Of a DNA stretch of 34,918 nt, positions 13,970-22,327 are shown one piece after another. The DNA lies in NCBI GenBank assembly GCA_031281765.1, contig JAITEX010000067.1:1-34918 (forward strand), written 5' to 3'. Source of the DNA: Eubacteriales Family XIII. Incertae Sedis bacterium. Its GTDB lineage: Bacteria > Bacillota > Clostridia > Peptostreptococcales > Anaerovoracaceae. The position numbers and the translations under genes were made by a program. Each line of letters opens with the position of its first letter. Positions within the stretch are counted from its first letter, which is position 1. The notes under the pieces are model-generated. The model was not told where the DNA came from. It made no database searches and saw only the letters and a list, made by a program, of their open reading frames with translations.

Positions 13970-15277
13970 ATGGCACAGATATTGGATCAACCGAGATATA
14001 AATGCGCTCTTGCGGCAATGCAGACCGTACACGCCATTCCGCGGGCCATACCCATCCTGCACGCGGGTCCGGGGTGCGGCACGAAACTGAACGACAATAC
14101 CGGCATCTCAGGGTATTATTCACCGAATATATTTCCGAGCACGAATATCGGCGAAAAGGAGGTGGTCTTCGGTGGCGAGGGCAAACTGCGAACCACCATC
14201 GAAAACGCGCTGAAAATAATTGACGCCGACCTCTTTGTTGTGCTGACCGGCTGCACGGCCGAGATCATAGGGGATGACGCCGAAGAAATCGTACACGAAT
14301 TTGCGGACGCGGGGAAGCGCGTCATCTACGTGAACACCCCCGGGTTCAAGGGGTCGAATTATCAAGGGCACGATTGGGTACTGACCGCCCTTTTCGAGCA
14401 GTATCTACCGCGCGAACGCGTCCCCGTAAACGCGAAGCAGGTGAACATATTCCCGGGGCCTCCGGTGCAGGATCCCTTTTGGCACGGCAACCTGAAGGAG
14501 CTGGAATCCCTGTTCCGCGAAATCGGCCTTGAGCCGAATATCATCTTCGGCTATGGCAACGGCGTTTCGGCCGTCGACCGCATACCGGCAGGCGCTTTCA
14601 ATATCCTCGTCTCGCCGTGGGTCGGCCTGGACAGCGTCAAGGTCCTCGAAAAGAAATACGGGACGCCGTACCTGCATTATCCCGTGCTGCCGATCGGCGC
14701 GACGGAGACGAGCAAGTTCCTCCGCGCCGTAGGGAAATTCACGAAGGTTGACGAGCTTCATGTCGAGCGCGTCATCGCCGAACATGAGAAGGAATATTAT
14801 TACTTTATCGAACGCTATTCGGATACCTTTCTCGAGCTGAGGATACTCTCCAAACGCTTCGTCGTCATATCCGACGCGCAGTACGCGATTGCCGCGACAA
14901 AGTTCCTCGTCAACGACCTCGGCTGGAACCCGGGCGGTACGCAGTTCGTTACGGACAACACGCCGGAGGAATACCGCGAAAGCGTCCGCTCCGAATTTGA
15001 AAAGCTCAATTACGGCATCAAGGCGTCGATGGAATTTTCGACAAACGGGTTTGAGATACAAAAGAAGATCAGGGAATCCGGATTTACCGCGCCGCCGATG
15101 ATCTTCGGCAGCAGTTGGGATAAGAGCTTCGCAAAGGAGATATATGCCCCCTTCCTGAACATCTCCTATCCTACGTATGACCGGCTCATCATCAACAGCG
15201 GCGTGGTCGGCTACGCCGGCGGCCTTAAGTTCCTGGAAGACATTTATACCACGGCGGTGCAGTCGCTTATTCTGTAA
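13970..15277 (+). CDS. Nitrogenase-like NifK homologue, pair 1
   Basis: A 435-residue member of the component 1 beta family, much shorter than molybdenum NifK (about 510-520 residues) because the N-terminal extension is absent. C12 (QPRYKC), C36 (HAGPGC) and C95 (LTGCTAEIIGDD) match the three P-cluster ligands of NifK (Cys70, Cys95, Cys153). Having all three argues against a NifN-type scaffold, which normally keeps fewer. YPTYDRLIINSGVVGYAGG near the end replaces the usual FPIFDRH...LGYEGA segment. It follows the D gene by 20 bases, with RBS GGAGGAAGAGG, and presumably forms an alpha2-beta2 tetramer with it. Confidence 0.92.
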   Translation: MAQILDQPRYKCALAAMQTVHAIPRAIPILHAGPGCGTKLNDNTGISGYYSPNIFPSTNIGEKEVVFGGEGKLRTTIENALKIIDADLFVVLTGCTAEIIGDDAEEIVHEFADAGKRVIYVNTPGFKGSNYQGHDWVLTALFEQYLPRERVPVNAKQVNIFPGPPVQDPFWHGNLKELESLFREIGLEPNIIFGYGNGVSAVDRIPAGAFNILVSPWVGLDSVKVLEKKYGTPYLHYPVLPIGATETSKFLRAVGKFTKVDELHVERVIAEHEKEYYYFIERYSDTFLELRILSKRFVVISDAQYAIAATKFLVNDLGWNPGGTQFVTDNTPEEYRESVRSEFEKLNYGIKASMEFSTNGFEIQKKIRESGFTAPPMIFGSSWDKSFAKEIYAPFLNISYPTYDRLIINSGVVGYAGGLKFLEDIYTTAVQSLIL

Positions 15278-15313
15278 AGTTTATCGGGCGTACGATAAGC
15301 GGCGCCGATCGGT

Positions 15314-15343
15314 TTGCGTGACGATGTCCGTATATAGTATAAT
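15314..15343 (+). promoter_or_regulatory. Possible promoter of the TetR gene
   Basis: TTGCGT (15314-15319), an 18-bp spacer and TATAAT (15338-15343). The -35 is weak. An imperfect hairpin TTATCG-N6-CGATAA (15281-15298) precedes it without a U-tract. No full ACATATATA-type palindrome is present here. Confidence 0.45.
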
Positions 15344-15394
15344 GCGTATAAGAACGCGGTATAAATAACAGGCATGCCCGCGCGGGAGTACGCT

Positions 15395-15964
15395 ATGAGC
15401 AAAAAAGAGGAAATTATCGGGACGACCATCGATCTGTTCAAACGTGAAGGCTGTGAAAACGCGACGATACAGCGGATTTGCGAGGTCAACAAAATCACGA
15501 AAGGTACGTTCTATTATCATTTCAAGTCCAAGGGCGATCTTATCTATGCCTTCTTTGAATTGCAGGGCAACAGTATCCTGAGTATCTTCCCTCACATTGT
15601 AGCGGAGACCGACGACAGGAAGAAGATATGGATCGCCTACGAGTTTTGGCTCGATATGATGCTGCAGCTCGGGGAAAAATTGCTCCACGGCCTCTTTGTT
15701 TTCGAATATGAGAACGGTTTCGATTTCTTCTCGCCCTACCCGCGCATCCCCCGCGGCAACCTGCCCGACCCCTATAATATGATTATTGAACTTATCAAAA
15801 GCGCGCAGGCGTCCGGCGCTATTCGCAACAACGCGCCGCATGAACGCCTTATCATCACCCTGAACGCCATGATGACCACCATCCTGATGGATTGGTCCGC
15901 AGGCGGCCGCGACTACGATCCGAAAGAGGAAATACGCGCGGGGTTCGACGCTATTCTCAATTAA
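15395..15964 (+). CDS. TetR-family transcriptional regulator
   Basis: The 189-residue protein has an N-terminal TetR helix-turn-helix (about 5-50; ATIQRICEVNKITKGTFYYH then FKSKGDL) and a ligand-binding C-terminal domain of no recognisable subtype. The start is ATG 15395, with GGGAG 6 bases upstream; an in-frame ATG at 15374 lacks a good RBS. It sits between the DK1 genes and the NifH-like gene, making it the only regulator inside the cluster. It is therefore the leading candidate to bind the ACATATATA palindromes; the assignment rests on context. Confidence 0.9.
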   Translation: MSKKEEIIGTTIDLFKREGCENATIQRICEVNKITKGTFYYHFKSKGDLIYAFFELQGNSILSIFPHIVAETDDRKKIWIAYEFWLDMMLQLGEKLLHGLFVFEYENGFDFFSPYPRIPRGNLPDPYNMIIELIKSAQASGAIRNNAPHERLIITLNAMMTTILMDWSAGGRDYDPKEEIRAGFDAILN

Positions 15965-16000
15965 AGCGCATAGGCCGCTCACCTCTCTAATATCTACCGT

Positions 16001-16030
16001 TTGACAAGGATAGTTGGCATGTGGTATAAT
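16001..16030 (+). promoter_or_regulatory. Promoter of the NifH-like gene
   Basis: TTGACA (16001-16006), an 18-bp spacer and TATAAT (16025-16030). The operator-like palindrome starts one base after the -10 box, so bound protein would occlude the start site. Confidence 0.85.
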
Positions 16031-16031
16031 T

Positions 16032-16059
16032 ACATATATCATATATATGATATATATGC
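16032..16059. promoter_or_regulatory. Palindromic operator O2 (possibly double)
   Basis: ACATATATCATATATATGA (16032-16050) matches the cluster consensus with one mismatch per half-site. It overlaps a perfect 22-bp palindrome (16034-16055), and a second, weaker 19-bp register ends at 16059. The region could therefore bind two dimers. Confidence 0.8.
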
Positions 16060-16085
16060 AATATTCCATAAAGAAAGGGACAACT

Positions 16086-16976
16086 ATGGCGAAAAACGGC
16101 AAAGCGATCAAGCAGATTGCGATTTACGGCAAAGGGGGTATCGGCAAATCGACCACCACCTCGAACCTGAGCGCGGCATTGGCCGATCTCGGCTATAAGG
16201 TCATGCAATTCGGGTGTGACCCGAAAGCGGACTCCACGAATACCTTACGGGACGGTTCATATATTCCTACCGTGTTGGAACTATTGCGGGACCGGGGCAG
16301 CGTAAACGCCCACGACGCGATTTTTGTGGGATACAACGGCATATACTGCGTGGAGGCCGGCGGCCCGGCGCCCGGCGTGGGGTGCGCGGGGCGCGGTATC
16401 ATCACCGCGGTGCAATTGCTGAAAGAACAGGATATTTTCGAAGAACTCGATTTGGACTATGTGATCTACGACGTCCTCGGCGACGTTGTCTGCGGCGGCT
16501 TCGCGGTGCCCATCCGGGAGGGTATTGCGCAGCACGTCTTTACGGTTTCGTCCTCGGATTTTATGGCCATATACGCCGCCAACAATCTGTTCAAGGGCAT
16601 CCAGAAATATTCGAACTCGGGAGGCGCCCTCCTCGGCGGCATTATCGCGAACTCCGTTTCACCCGAATCCAATTATCAGCGATCCATTATCGACGATTTC
16701 GCCGCACGGACAAGCACGCAGATCATGCAATATATCCCCCGTTCCGTTACGGTGACCCAGAGCGAACTTTCGGGAAAGACGACCATAGAGGCCGCGCCGG
16801 ATTCCGCTCAGGCCAAGGTGTACCGCGAACTCGCGCGCCGCATCGACGAGCATGTCGACTCCAAGACGCCAACGCCTTTGGAACCTTCGCAATTGCGCGA
16901 CTGGGCCGCAGAATGGTCCGACCAGATACTCGCCATCGAAACCGGCGAGGTCCGCACGGAAGCGGCCAACATCTAA
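16086..16976 (+). CDS. Nitrogenase-like Fe protein (NifH homologue)
   Basis: The 296-residue protein is an ATP-dependent reductase of the NifH/BchL family. It has a P-loop GKGGIGKST (15-23), CDPKADST switch residues (44-51), C100 and C136 (GVGCAGRG and GDVVCGGF) as ligands of the intersubunit [4Fe-4S] cluster, and R103, the residue ADP-ribosylated in classical NifH. The start is ATG 16086, with AAAGAAAGGGA upstream; the open frame extends upstream through the operator region and is not coding there. It is the only Fe protein in the window, so it probably serves both DK pairs. It has its own promoter and operator. Confidence 0.95.
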   Translation: MAKNGKAIKQIAIYGKGGIGKSTTTSNLSAALADLGYKVMQFGCDPKADSTNTLRDGSYIPTVLELLRDRGSVNAHDAIFVGYNGIYCVEAGGPAPGVGCAGRGIITAVQLLKEQDIFEELDLDYVIYDVLGDVVCGGFAVPIREGIAQHVFTVSSSDFMAIYAANNLFKGIQKYSNSGGALLGGIIANSVSPESNYQRSIIDDFAARTSTQIMQYIPRSVTVTQSELSGKTTIEAAPDSAQAKVYRELARRIDEHVDSKTPTPLEPSQLRDWAAEWSDQILAIETGEVRTEAANI

Positions 16977-17021
16977 GGAAACGCTGATTACCGGCATTTT
17001 TGCATGGCGCTGTGCAAGCGT

Positions 17022-18389
17022 CTACAGGCTCAATTTTCTGCGGAAGGTCCGGGCGATAAGGCAGAGGCTGATAAGGCAGGTTGCCGTCTCCGCAACCGGA
17101 AAGCAGTACCAGACATAGCGCGGTTCAAACACCCGCCACAACAGTAAGGCGGCCGGGATGATGAATACGAGCTGTCTGAGCGAGGATATGATAAACGACA
17201 CAAACCCCACTCCGATAGATTGATAAAAGTTGGCTGTCATAATGGAAACCCCGGACATCGCGAAGGATATGCTGATGACGCGGAGCGCAAACGCCCCTAT
17301 CTCGTTGAGGTTCGCGGACGCGTGGAAAAGGCTCATGATCTCCTGCGGGAACATCTGCGTAAGCGCCGTCCCCACGAGCATAGCCGTTACGGAAGATACC
17401 ATCGCGAGAATAAATGTCTTGCGGACGCGCGGGATATTACGCGCCCCGTAATTGAAGCTGATAATAGGCAGGGCTCCCTGCCCTATTCCAAAGACGGGCG
17501 TAATGATTATCGTCTGCAGGCGATAATATATGCCGAGAACCGCCACGGCTGTCACCGAATACGCCATGAGAATAGCGTTCATCAAGAGTGACGATAGCGA
17601 CGAGATCCCATACATGAAGATGGAAGGCGCCCCGACTCTATAGATGTCCTTAATAATGGGGAAGTTGAAGCGCAGCGTACGCAGGGCAAAGCTCACATCA
17701 CTTTTCGCGCGCGCGAGCAGGATGAGGCCGAGCGCGGCCGCCGAGCACTGCCCTATCACCGTAGCCGTAGCCGAGCCGGCGATCCCGAGCGCGGGGAAGC
17801 CGAACTTCCCGAAAATAAGGATGGGATTGAGAACGATGTTGATGACCGTCCCGACGATGTTAAATATAAGCGGCTGATAGACGAGCCCCACCGATTGCAA
17901 AATCCTCTCGATATTGAACTGGAAGAAGGCGCCGAGGGAGCCGACCGTCGTGATAGTGCAAAACACCGACGCAAGGGACAGCAGCTCGGGGTCGTCGGTG
18001 AGCAGATGCAGAAACGGCATGGTGAGGAGGATGCCGAAGGCCGCGAAAACCAACCAGCTTGCTATGACAAGCAGGTACGCCTGATTGGCGACCGCCGAAA
18101 CCTTTTCCCTGTTCTTCTCCCCGTAGGAGCGGGCCATCAGGGAACCGACGCCAACGCCGGTCCCCGCGGCGATCGCCATGAGAAACATCGGGATGGGGAA
18201 AACGAGCGTCGTCGCAGCCAACGCTTTCTCGGAGATGCGCGCCACGAAGATGCTGTCCACGATATGGTAGACGGATTGGGCCGTCATGGTAACGATGGGC
18301 GGTATCGACATCGCCGCGAGCAAGCGCCCGACGGGTCTGGTTCCTAACTTCTCACTTCCCGGCTCAACGCCGCCCATCTTACCGGCCAT
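17022..18389 (-). CDS. MATE-family efflux transporter
   Basis: This 455-residue integral membrane protein shows the twelve hydrophobic segments and internal duplication of the MATE family (NorM/DinF type). PPIVTMTAQSVYHIVDSIFV at the N-terminus and IGQGALPIISFNYGARN midway are typical. These transporters expel cationic or organic compounds using Na+ or H+. It begins 2 bases after the NifK-like stop on the minus strand and has no RBS of its own outside that gene, so it appears cotranscribed and coupled with DK pair 2. It may export a product or by-product of that enzyme, or toxic analogues; this is inference. Confidence 0.92.
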   Translation of the reverse strand: MAGKMGGVEPGSEKLGTRPVGRLLAAMSIPPIVTMTAQSVYHIVDSIFVARISEKALAATTLVFPIPMFLMAIAAGTGVGVGSLMARSYGEKNREKVSAVANQAYLLVIASWLVFAAFGILLTMPFLHLLTDDPELLSLASVFCTITTVGSLGAFFQFNIERILQSVGLVYQPLIFNIVGTVINIVLNPILIFGKFGFPALGIAGSATATVIGQCSAAALGLILLARAKSDVSFALRTLRFNFPIIKDIYRVGAPSIFMYGISSLSSLLMNAILMAYSVTAVAVLGIYYRLQTIIITPVFGIGQGALPIISFNYGARNIPRVRKTFILAMVSSVTAMLVGTALTQMFPQEIMSLFHASANLNEIGAFALRVISISFAMSGVSIMTANFYQSIGVGFVSFIISSLRQLVFIIPAALLLWRVFEPRYVWYCFPVAETATCLISLCLIARTFRRKLSL

Positions 18390-18391
18390 GA

Positions 18392-19678
18392 TTACAGATT
18401 GTTGAACAGGTCCTCAACGAGGGTTATCGCGCCGCGGTATCCGCTATAGGTGCGGTTGAGAATCAGCTGGTCGGTGATGGGATACGCCGCAACGAATATC
18501 TGCGCGTCACGATTGAAGGCGATTTCCCGTTCCAATGAACTGCCGACAAACAGCGAGACGTCGTTATACTCGTCGAGGGCCCGGCCCACATCGTAATTAT
18601 CGGTGGCAAAGACGACATCCGGCCCTTTGACATATTCGAGATCCTGTATCCGGTCCCGTATAGCCGCCTTATCCGCTTCGCGTGACACCGGTTCGGTCAC
18701 CACGGTGACCACCGGGGTGAACCCGAGGTCGTTCGCGAGCGCGTGCGTCATGCCTATCGCCACATTGGCGTCCCCGATGACGGCGAATTTCTTCCACGAC
18801 AGAGCGCCGATGGCCGTTTCGTAATAATTATAGACGTAAGACTCCTCCTCGTAGATGACATCCTCGACGAGTTTGCCGTCTATAGCAAGCGCGTCCGCAA
18901 CCTGCCGGACGAGGCGCGTCGTATCGGTCGCGCCGACCGGCAGCCCCGGGAAACGGAGGCTCGGCACGCCGAACCTCTTTTCAAATTTCCTTGCCTCGCC
19001 TTGCAGGAGCCACGGATTGACTATGACGTTCAGCGCCGCCGCGCCGGCATTTTTTATATGTTCAATGCCCTGGCCGTGCGAGAAGAAGGTATTCACCTCC
19101 AGACCGAGCTTGGAAAAGATGCGCACTAATTCCTCAAACGTGCCCGCCCAATAGGGGTCATGATAGGGGAAGATGCCGAGCAGGTTGATGAGATTGGCCT
19201 GCCTGGGCCGCCCCGGCTCCACGAGCTGGCTCAGGAAGGTGGATATGGTCGTTTCGTATCCGAGGTTGCTGTCCCCCGCAAACCCCGGCGTGGGGATGTT
19301 ATAGACCGGGAAGCCTTCCGCGCGGAACCCCTTCGCCACCGTCTCCGTATCATCGCCGATAATGCCCGATGTGCAGCCGTTGAGGATGAAGTAGGCGTCC
19401 GCGTCGATAATGTCGATACTGCCGCGAATCGTATCGGTGAGTTTTTCAATGCCGCCAAACACCACCTCGCGTTCGAGCATAAGCGAGCAGGGAAGGGACA
19501 CGCTCGAGAGGAAATGCGGCGACTTGAGTCCCGCCTGCCCCGCTTCCCCCGCGCTGGTCTGGAGTCCGCATCCGGGTCCCGAATGAAAGATCGGGCAGAA
19601 TTTGTTGACGGCTGACAGGGTGCTGTTGATGCCGCCGAGTACGCAGCTGCCCCGGGGGTTCTCGGTAACGATGGACAT
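18392..19678 (-). CDS. Nitrogenase-like NifK homologue, pair 2
   Basis: A 428-residue component 1 beta homologue. C12 (NPRGSC), C37 (HSGPGC) and C102 (LNGCTSGIIGDD) match the three P-cluster ligands; C28 and C64 are additional. TPGFAGDSNLGYETTISTF aligns with the NifK TPSF-x-GSH-x-TG segment. It lacks the long N-terminal extension of molybdenum NifK. Its start lies one base after the D-like stop, indicating coupling. It is clearly related to, but diverged from, the pair 1 beta subunit at 13970. Confidence 0.92.
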   Translation of the reverse strand: MSIVTENPRGSCVLGGINSTLSAVNKFCPIFHSGPGCGLQTSAGEAGQAGLKSPHFLSSVSLPCSLMLEREVVFGGIEKLTDTIRGSIDIIDADAYFILNGCTSGIIGDDTETVAKGFRAEGFPVYNIPTPGFAGDSNLGYETTISTFLSQLVEPGRPRQANLINLLGIFPYHDPYWAGTFEELVRIFSKLGLEVNTFFSHGQGIEHIKNAGAAALNVIVNPWLLQGEARKFEKRFGVPSLRFPGLPVGATDTTRLVRQVADALAIDGKLVEDVIYEEESYVYNYYETAIGALSWKKFAVIGDANVAIGMTHALANDLGFTPVVTVVTEPVSREADKAAIRDRIQDLEYVKGPDVVFATDNYDVGRALDEYNDVSLFVGSSLEREIAFNRDAQIFVAAYPITDQLILNRTYSGYRGAITLVEDLFNNL

Positions 19679-19679
19679 A

Positions 19680-21131
19680 TTAGATTACCTCCTTTATAAA
19701 CTTGAACGGGTCTTCGTCATACCAGCTCTCGCGATACGGCAGGCGCGCATACTTCGACAGCTTCTTGTTGAATCCCGGGTTTTCGATTTGGGCCGCGATC
19801 TTATTCCCCAGCCACACGATGCCGTCATAGCCCATAGTCGGCCGTTTCGGATCCAGAATATGCGTGGTCGGAATGCCGAACCTCGACGACCAGGAGGGTA
19901 CGCCGATAAAGACGTCCGGTTTCAGTTTGTTCACTATATTTACCTGTTCAAAGGGCAGCATATTGGCGACGTCGATGAGGTAATCCCCGTGAATATCGTT
20001 CAGAAACGCTATGTCGTCCTGAGCGTCAAGGTCGTAGACGGGCGTTTCAATGCCGAGCAGTTTCATGCCGAAATCATCGATAAGGGTGGCCGCCGCGAAC
20101 GAACGGCCCGTGCCGCCGCAGATAAACACCGACTTGCCCTGTAGCTTCAGCTTGATCTTGTCCAATTCCGGCTGAATGCGCGCGTGTTCGGTGGCGATGA
20201 TCTCTTCGACTTCATCCCCCTTGCCGGTGATCTCGGCAATGGCGCGATACCACTTATCCGTATTGCGTATTCCCACCGGCATCACCGTATGGGCGTAAGG
20301 AATGCCGAAGTCATGTTCGATGTCCTTCATAAACTCATCGGCGAACACCTTGCAGATGGACGTGGACGCTTCGGCGTTCGGTATATTCAGAACTTTGTCA
20401 TAGTCGCTGAAGAAGGGCAAAAAGTTGCTCTTCAATCCTATCCTCCGCAGCAATTTTTCTATTTCGAGCTGATCCGCGAAGCTCACCGTCATCGGCGCGA
20501 AGAGATTGATAAGGCCCTTCTCCTTCTTCGGGACCGCGCCTTTTAACACGAATTTCGATATGGCGATAAAAGCGGCGTCGTACCCGGAAGCGCAGATTTT
20601 CGACCGAAAACCGTCGCAGTGCACGGGGACGATGAGCGCCTCCGTATCCGGCTGCGCCTCGCGGACGATGGCGTCAACATCATCGCCTATTATACCGGAA
20701 GCGCAGGAGGTGAACACGAAAATCAGCTTTGGCTTGTACCGTTCGGACGCAAGCCGGATGGATTCGCGCAGCTTCCCCTCGCCTCCCATAATGACGTCGC
20801 TCTGATCGAGGTTTGTTATGAGGATCTTCGGTGACGTGATTTTCTCGGCGCCGCGATGGATCTGCGCGACACGGTACATATCCGCCCCCATGGTGATACA
20901 CCCGACACAGCCCTGCGGCGCGTGCGCGATGAGCACGGCGTCATTGACCGAAAGTAACGCGGATATGCTGTTCAGCTCCTGGCATTGATAGCTCTGGCTG
21001 AACGTGCGATCAGCGTTCTTAATACATTTCTTCTTGAAATCCTGCTCGATTTGCAGACTGCTGCCCGCAAGATCGAGATACGTATCGGTGTATTCGCGTT
21101 GTTCCCGAATACCGGAATAGGTTCTTGGCAT
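19680..21131 (-). CDS. Nitrogenase-like NifD homologue, pair 2
   Basis: A 483-residue component 1 alpha homologue. P-cluster cysteines C50 (SYQC), C75 (HAPQGC) and C143 (TSCASGIIGDD) are present. C260 (SIC, 16 residues before the G of FGIPY) matches the cofactor ligand NifD Cys275. The His442 position is M433 in TMGYDGI, and Gln191/His195/His196 correspond by eye to C180, Y184 and D185. The start is ATG 21131, preceded by GGAGGAGAAAG; an in-frame ATG at 21149 lacks an RBS. It heads a minus-strand operon with the beta subunit and a MATE exporter. It could be a second reductase or an EN-like cofactor maturation partner; its full set of cysteines favours the former. Confidence 0.92.
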   Translation of the reverse strand: MPRTYSGIREQREYTDTYLDLAGSSLQIEQDFKKKCIKNADRTFSQSYQCQELNSISALLSVNDAVLIAHAPQGCVGCITMGADMYRVAQIHRGAEKITSPKILITNLDQSDVIMGGEGKLRESIRLASERYKPKLIFVFTSCASGIIGDDVDAIVREAQPDTEALIVPVHCDGFRSKICASGYDAAFIAISKFVLKGAVPKKEKGLINLFAPMTVSFADQLEIEKLLRRIGLKSNFLPFFSDYDKVLNIPNAEASTSICKVFADEFMKDIEHDFGIPYAHTVMPVGIRNTDKWYRAIAEITGKGDEVEEIIATEHARIQPELDKIKLKLQGKSVFICGGTGRSFAAATLIDDFGMKLLGIETPVYDLDAQDDIAFLNDIHGDYLIDVANMLPFEQVNIVNKLKPDVFIGVPSWSSRFGIPTTHILDPKRPTMGYDGIVWLGNKIAAQIENPGFNKKLSKYARLPYRESWYDEDPFKFIKEVI

Positions 21132-21175
21132 CTTTCTCCTCCCATACATCCGTCTCCGTCAATATAGCCTAATTA

Positions 21176-21194
21176 ACATATATGAATATCTGAG
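21176..21194. promoter_or_regulatory. Half-operator O5 at the DK pair 2 promoter
   Basis: ACATATATG (21176-21184) matches one half of the cluster palindrome, but the other half (ATATCTGAG) is degenerate. It lies a few bases downstream of the minus-strand -10 box, the same relative position as in the other promoters. Confidence 0.5.
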
Positions 21195-21198
21195 TTTT

Positions 21199-21227
21199 AT
21201 TATATGGTGAATTGAACTATATGTCAA
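21199..21227 (-). promoter_or_regulatory. Promoter of the DK pair 2 operon
   Basis: On the minus strand TTGACA (21227-21222), a 17-bp spacer and TATAAT (21204-21199): a perfect sigma-A promoter about 68 bases upstream of ATG 21131. Two GAACTATA repeats (21214-21221 and 21236-21243, 22 bp apart) flank its -35 region and could be a further control site. Confidence 0.88.
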
Positions 21228-21277
21228 TATAATATGAACTATAGTATAAAATTTATTTGCGTATATAAATTTTTATA

Positions 21278-21306
21278 TTGACAAGAGTAAAGGAGAGGCA
21301 TATAAT
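21278..21306 (+). promoter_or_regulatory. Promoter of the NifB-like gene
   Basis: TTGACA (21278-21283), a 17-bp spacer and TATAAT (21301-21306): perfect consensus. It is divergent from the DK pair 2 promoter within the same intergenic region. Confidence 0.9.
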
Positions 21307-21318
21307 AATACTTATTAA

Positions 21319-21337
21319 ACATATATATTATATATGT
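21319..21337. promoter_or_regulatory. Palindromic operator O3
   Basis: ACATATATATTATATATGT is a perfect 9-1-9 palindrome, the best copy in the cluster. It begins 13 bases after the -10 box of the NifB-like gene, at about the transcript start. Confidence 0.85.
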
Positions 21338-21419
21338 ATTTGCTGACCTGCCAGAAATTTGGCTCTCAGCTTGTAGATACCGCGCCGAAACGGATGCGAT
21401 GCGGAGAAGGACGGATTTC

Positions 21420-22301
21420 GTGAAAACATACAGAAACGGAAGTTTGATAAACCAACACCCCTGCTTCAACCATGGGGCGAAAGCAGGCAGGATTCACCTG
21501 CCGGTTTGCCCTTCTTGCAATATTTTCTGCAATTTTTGCGTAAGAAAAACGGATGATGAGGAATGGGATGTCGTGCGGCCCGGGCTTTCGTCGGGATTGA
21601 TCGCACCGGAGGAAGCGGGAAGATATGTCGCCGACGCATTGCACTTCTGCCCGGACATTTCGGTGGTCGGTATCGCGGGGCCGGGAGATACGCTTGCAAC
21701 CGATCATGCGCTCCGGGCCTTCGCCTCGGTTCACGAGCGGTTTCCGCATCTGCTGAAATGCATGAGCACGAATGGCCTGCGCCTGTCGGAACGTTTGGGC
21801 GAAGTGATTCGCGCCGGAGTGGATACGCTGACCGTAACGGTGAATGCCGTTGATCCCGGGATCCTCAAGGATATATGCTCAGGCATTATCTATCAAAACA
21901 AGCTGCTCTCGGGCGCCGAAGGCGCCGAAATCCTGATCGCGAATCAGCTCGGCGGCATTAAGGCGGCAGCCTTGGCCGGCATTACCATAAAGGTGAATAT
22001 GGTGCTGATACCGGAGATCAATGGCGACCACGTTAAACAGGTCGCGCATGAGGTCGGAAACGCGGGAGCTTCTATCTTCAACATCATCCCTCTTATCCCG
22101 CAGAACAAGCTCAGCGAATGTGCGGCGCCGAACTGCGGCCAGATTGCCGATGCGCGCGCGGACGCGGAAACGTTTCTGCCCGTATTCAAACATTGCCAAC
22201 ATTGCCGTGCCGACGCGGTAGGGCTTCTGGGTGGCCGGGATTTCGGCCGGGAGGTCTTCGCGAATAAGGAAGCGGTAGCCGACACATTCTCCCACGGATG
22301 A
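21420..22301 (+). CDS. nifB: NifB-like radical SAM cofactor synthase, single-domain form
   Basis: The 293-residue protein matches the radical SAM core of NifB, which fuses two [4Fe-4S] units and inserts carbide to make NifB-co. Visible motifs are HPCFN (13-17), HLPVCPSCNIFCNFC with the radical SAM triad C33-x3-C37-x2-C40, VVGIAGPGDTLA, the NIIPLIP segment, and CQHCRADAVGLLG near the end. The usual C-terminal NifX-like domain is missing; a separate NifX-like gene follows at 22328. GTG 21420 is chosen as start because GGAGAAGGA lies 8 bases upstream; an ATG at 21399 has no RBS. Its presence implies that at least one DK pair carries a NifB-co-derived cofactor. Confidence 0.93.
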   Translation: MKTYRNGSLINQHPCFNHGAKAGRIHLPVCPSCNIFCNFCVRKTDDEEWDVVRPGLSSGLIAPEEAGRYVADALHFCPDISVVGIAGPGDTLATDHALRAFASVHERFPHLLKCMSTNGLRLSERLGEVIRAGVDTLTVTVNAVDPGILKDICSGIIYQNKLLSGAEGAEILIANQLGGIKAAALAGITIKVNMVLIPEINGDHVKQVAHEVGNAGASIFNIIPLIPQNKLSECAAPNCGQIADARADAETFLPVFKHCQHCRADAVGLLGGRDFGREVFANKEAVADTFSHG

Positions 22302-22327
22302 GCTGCCTGAAACGGAAGGTGACATTT

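Noticed and set aside
12984..14123. A 379-codon minus-strand open frame
   Set aside because: It lies antisense to the NifD- and NifK-like genes and shows no family resemblance; GC-rich codon bias creates long shadow frames.
12453..21131. Chlorophyll (BchLNB/ChlLNB) or F430 (CfbCD) nitrogenase relatives
   Set aside because: Those lack NifB and a cofactor cysteine, and their neighbours are tetrapyrrole genes. None are present here.
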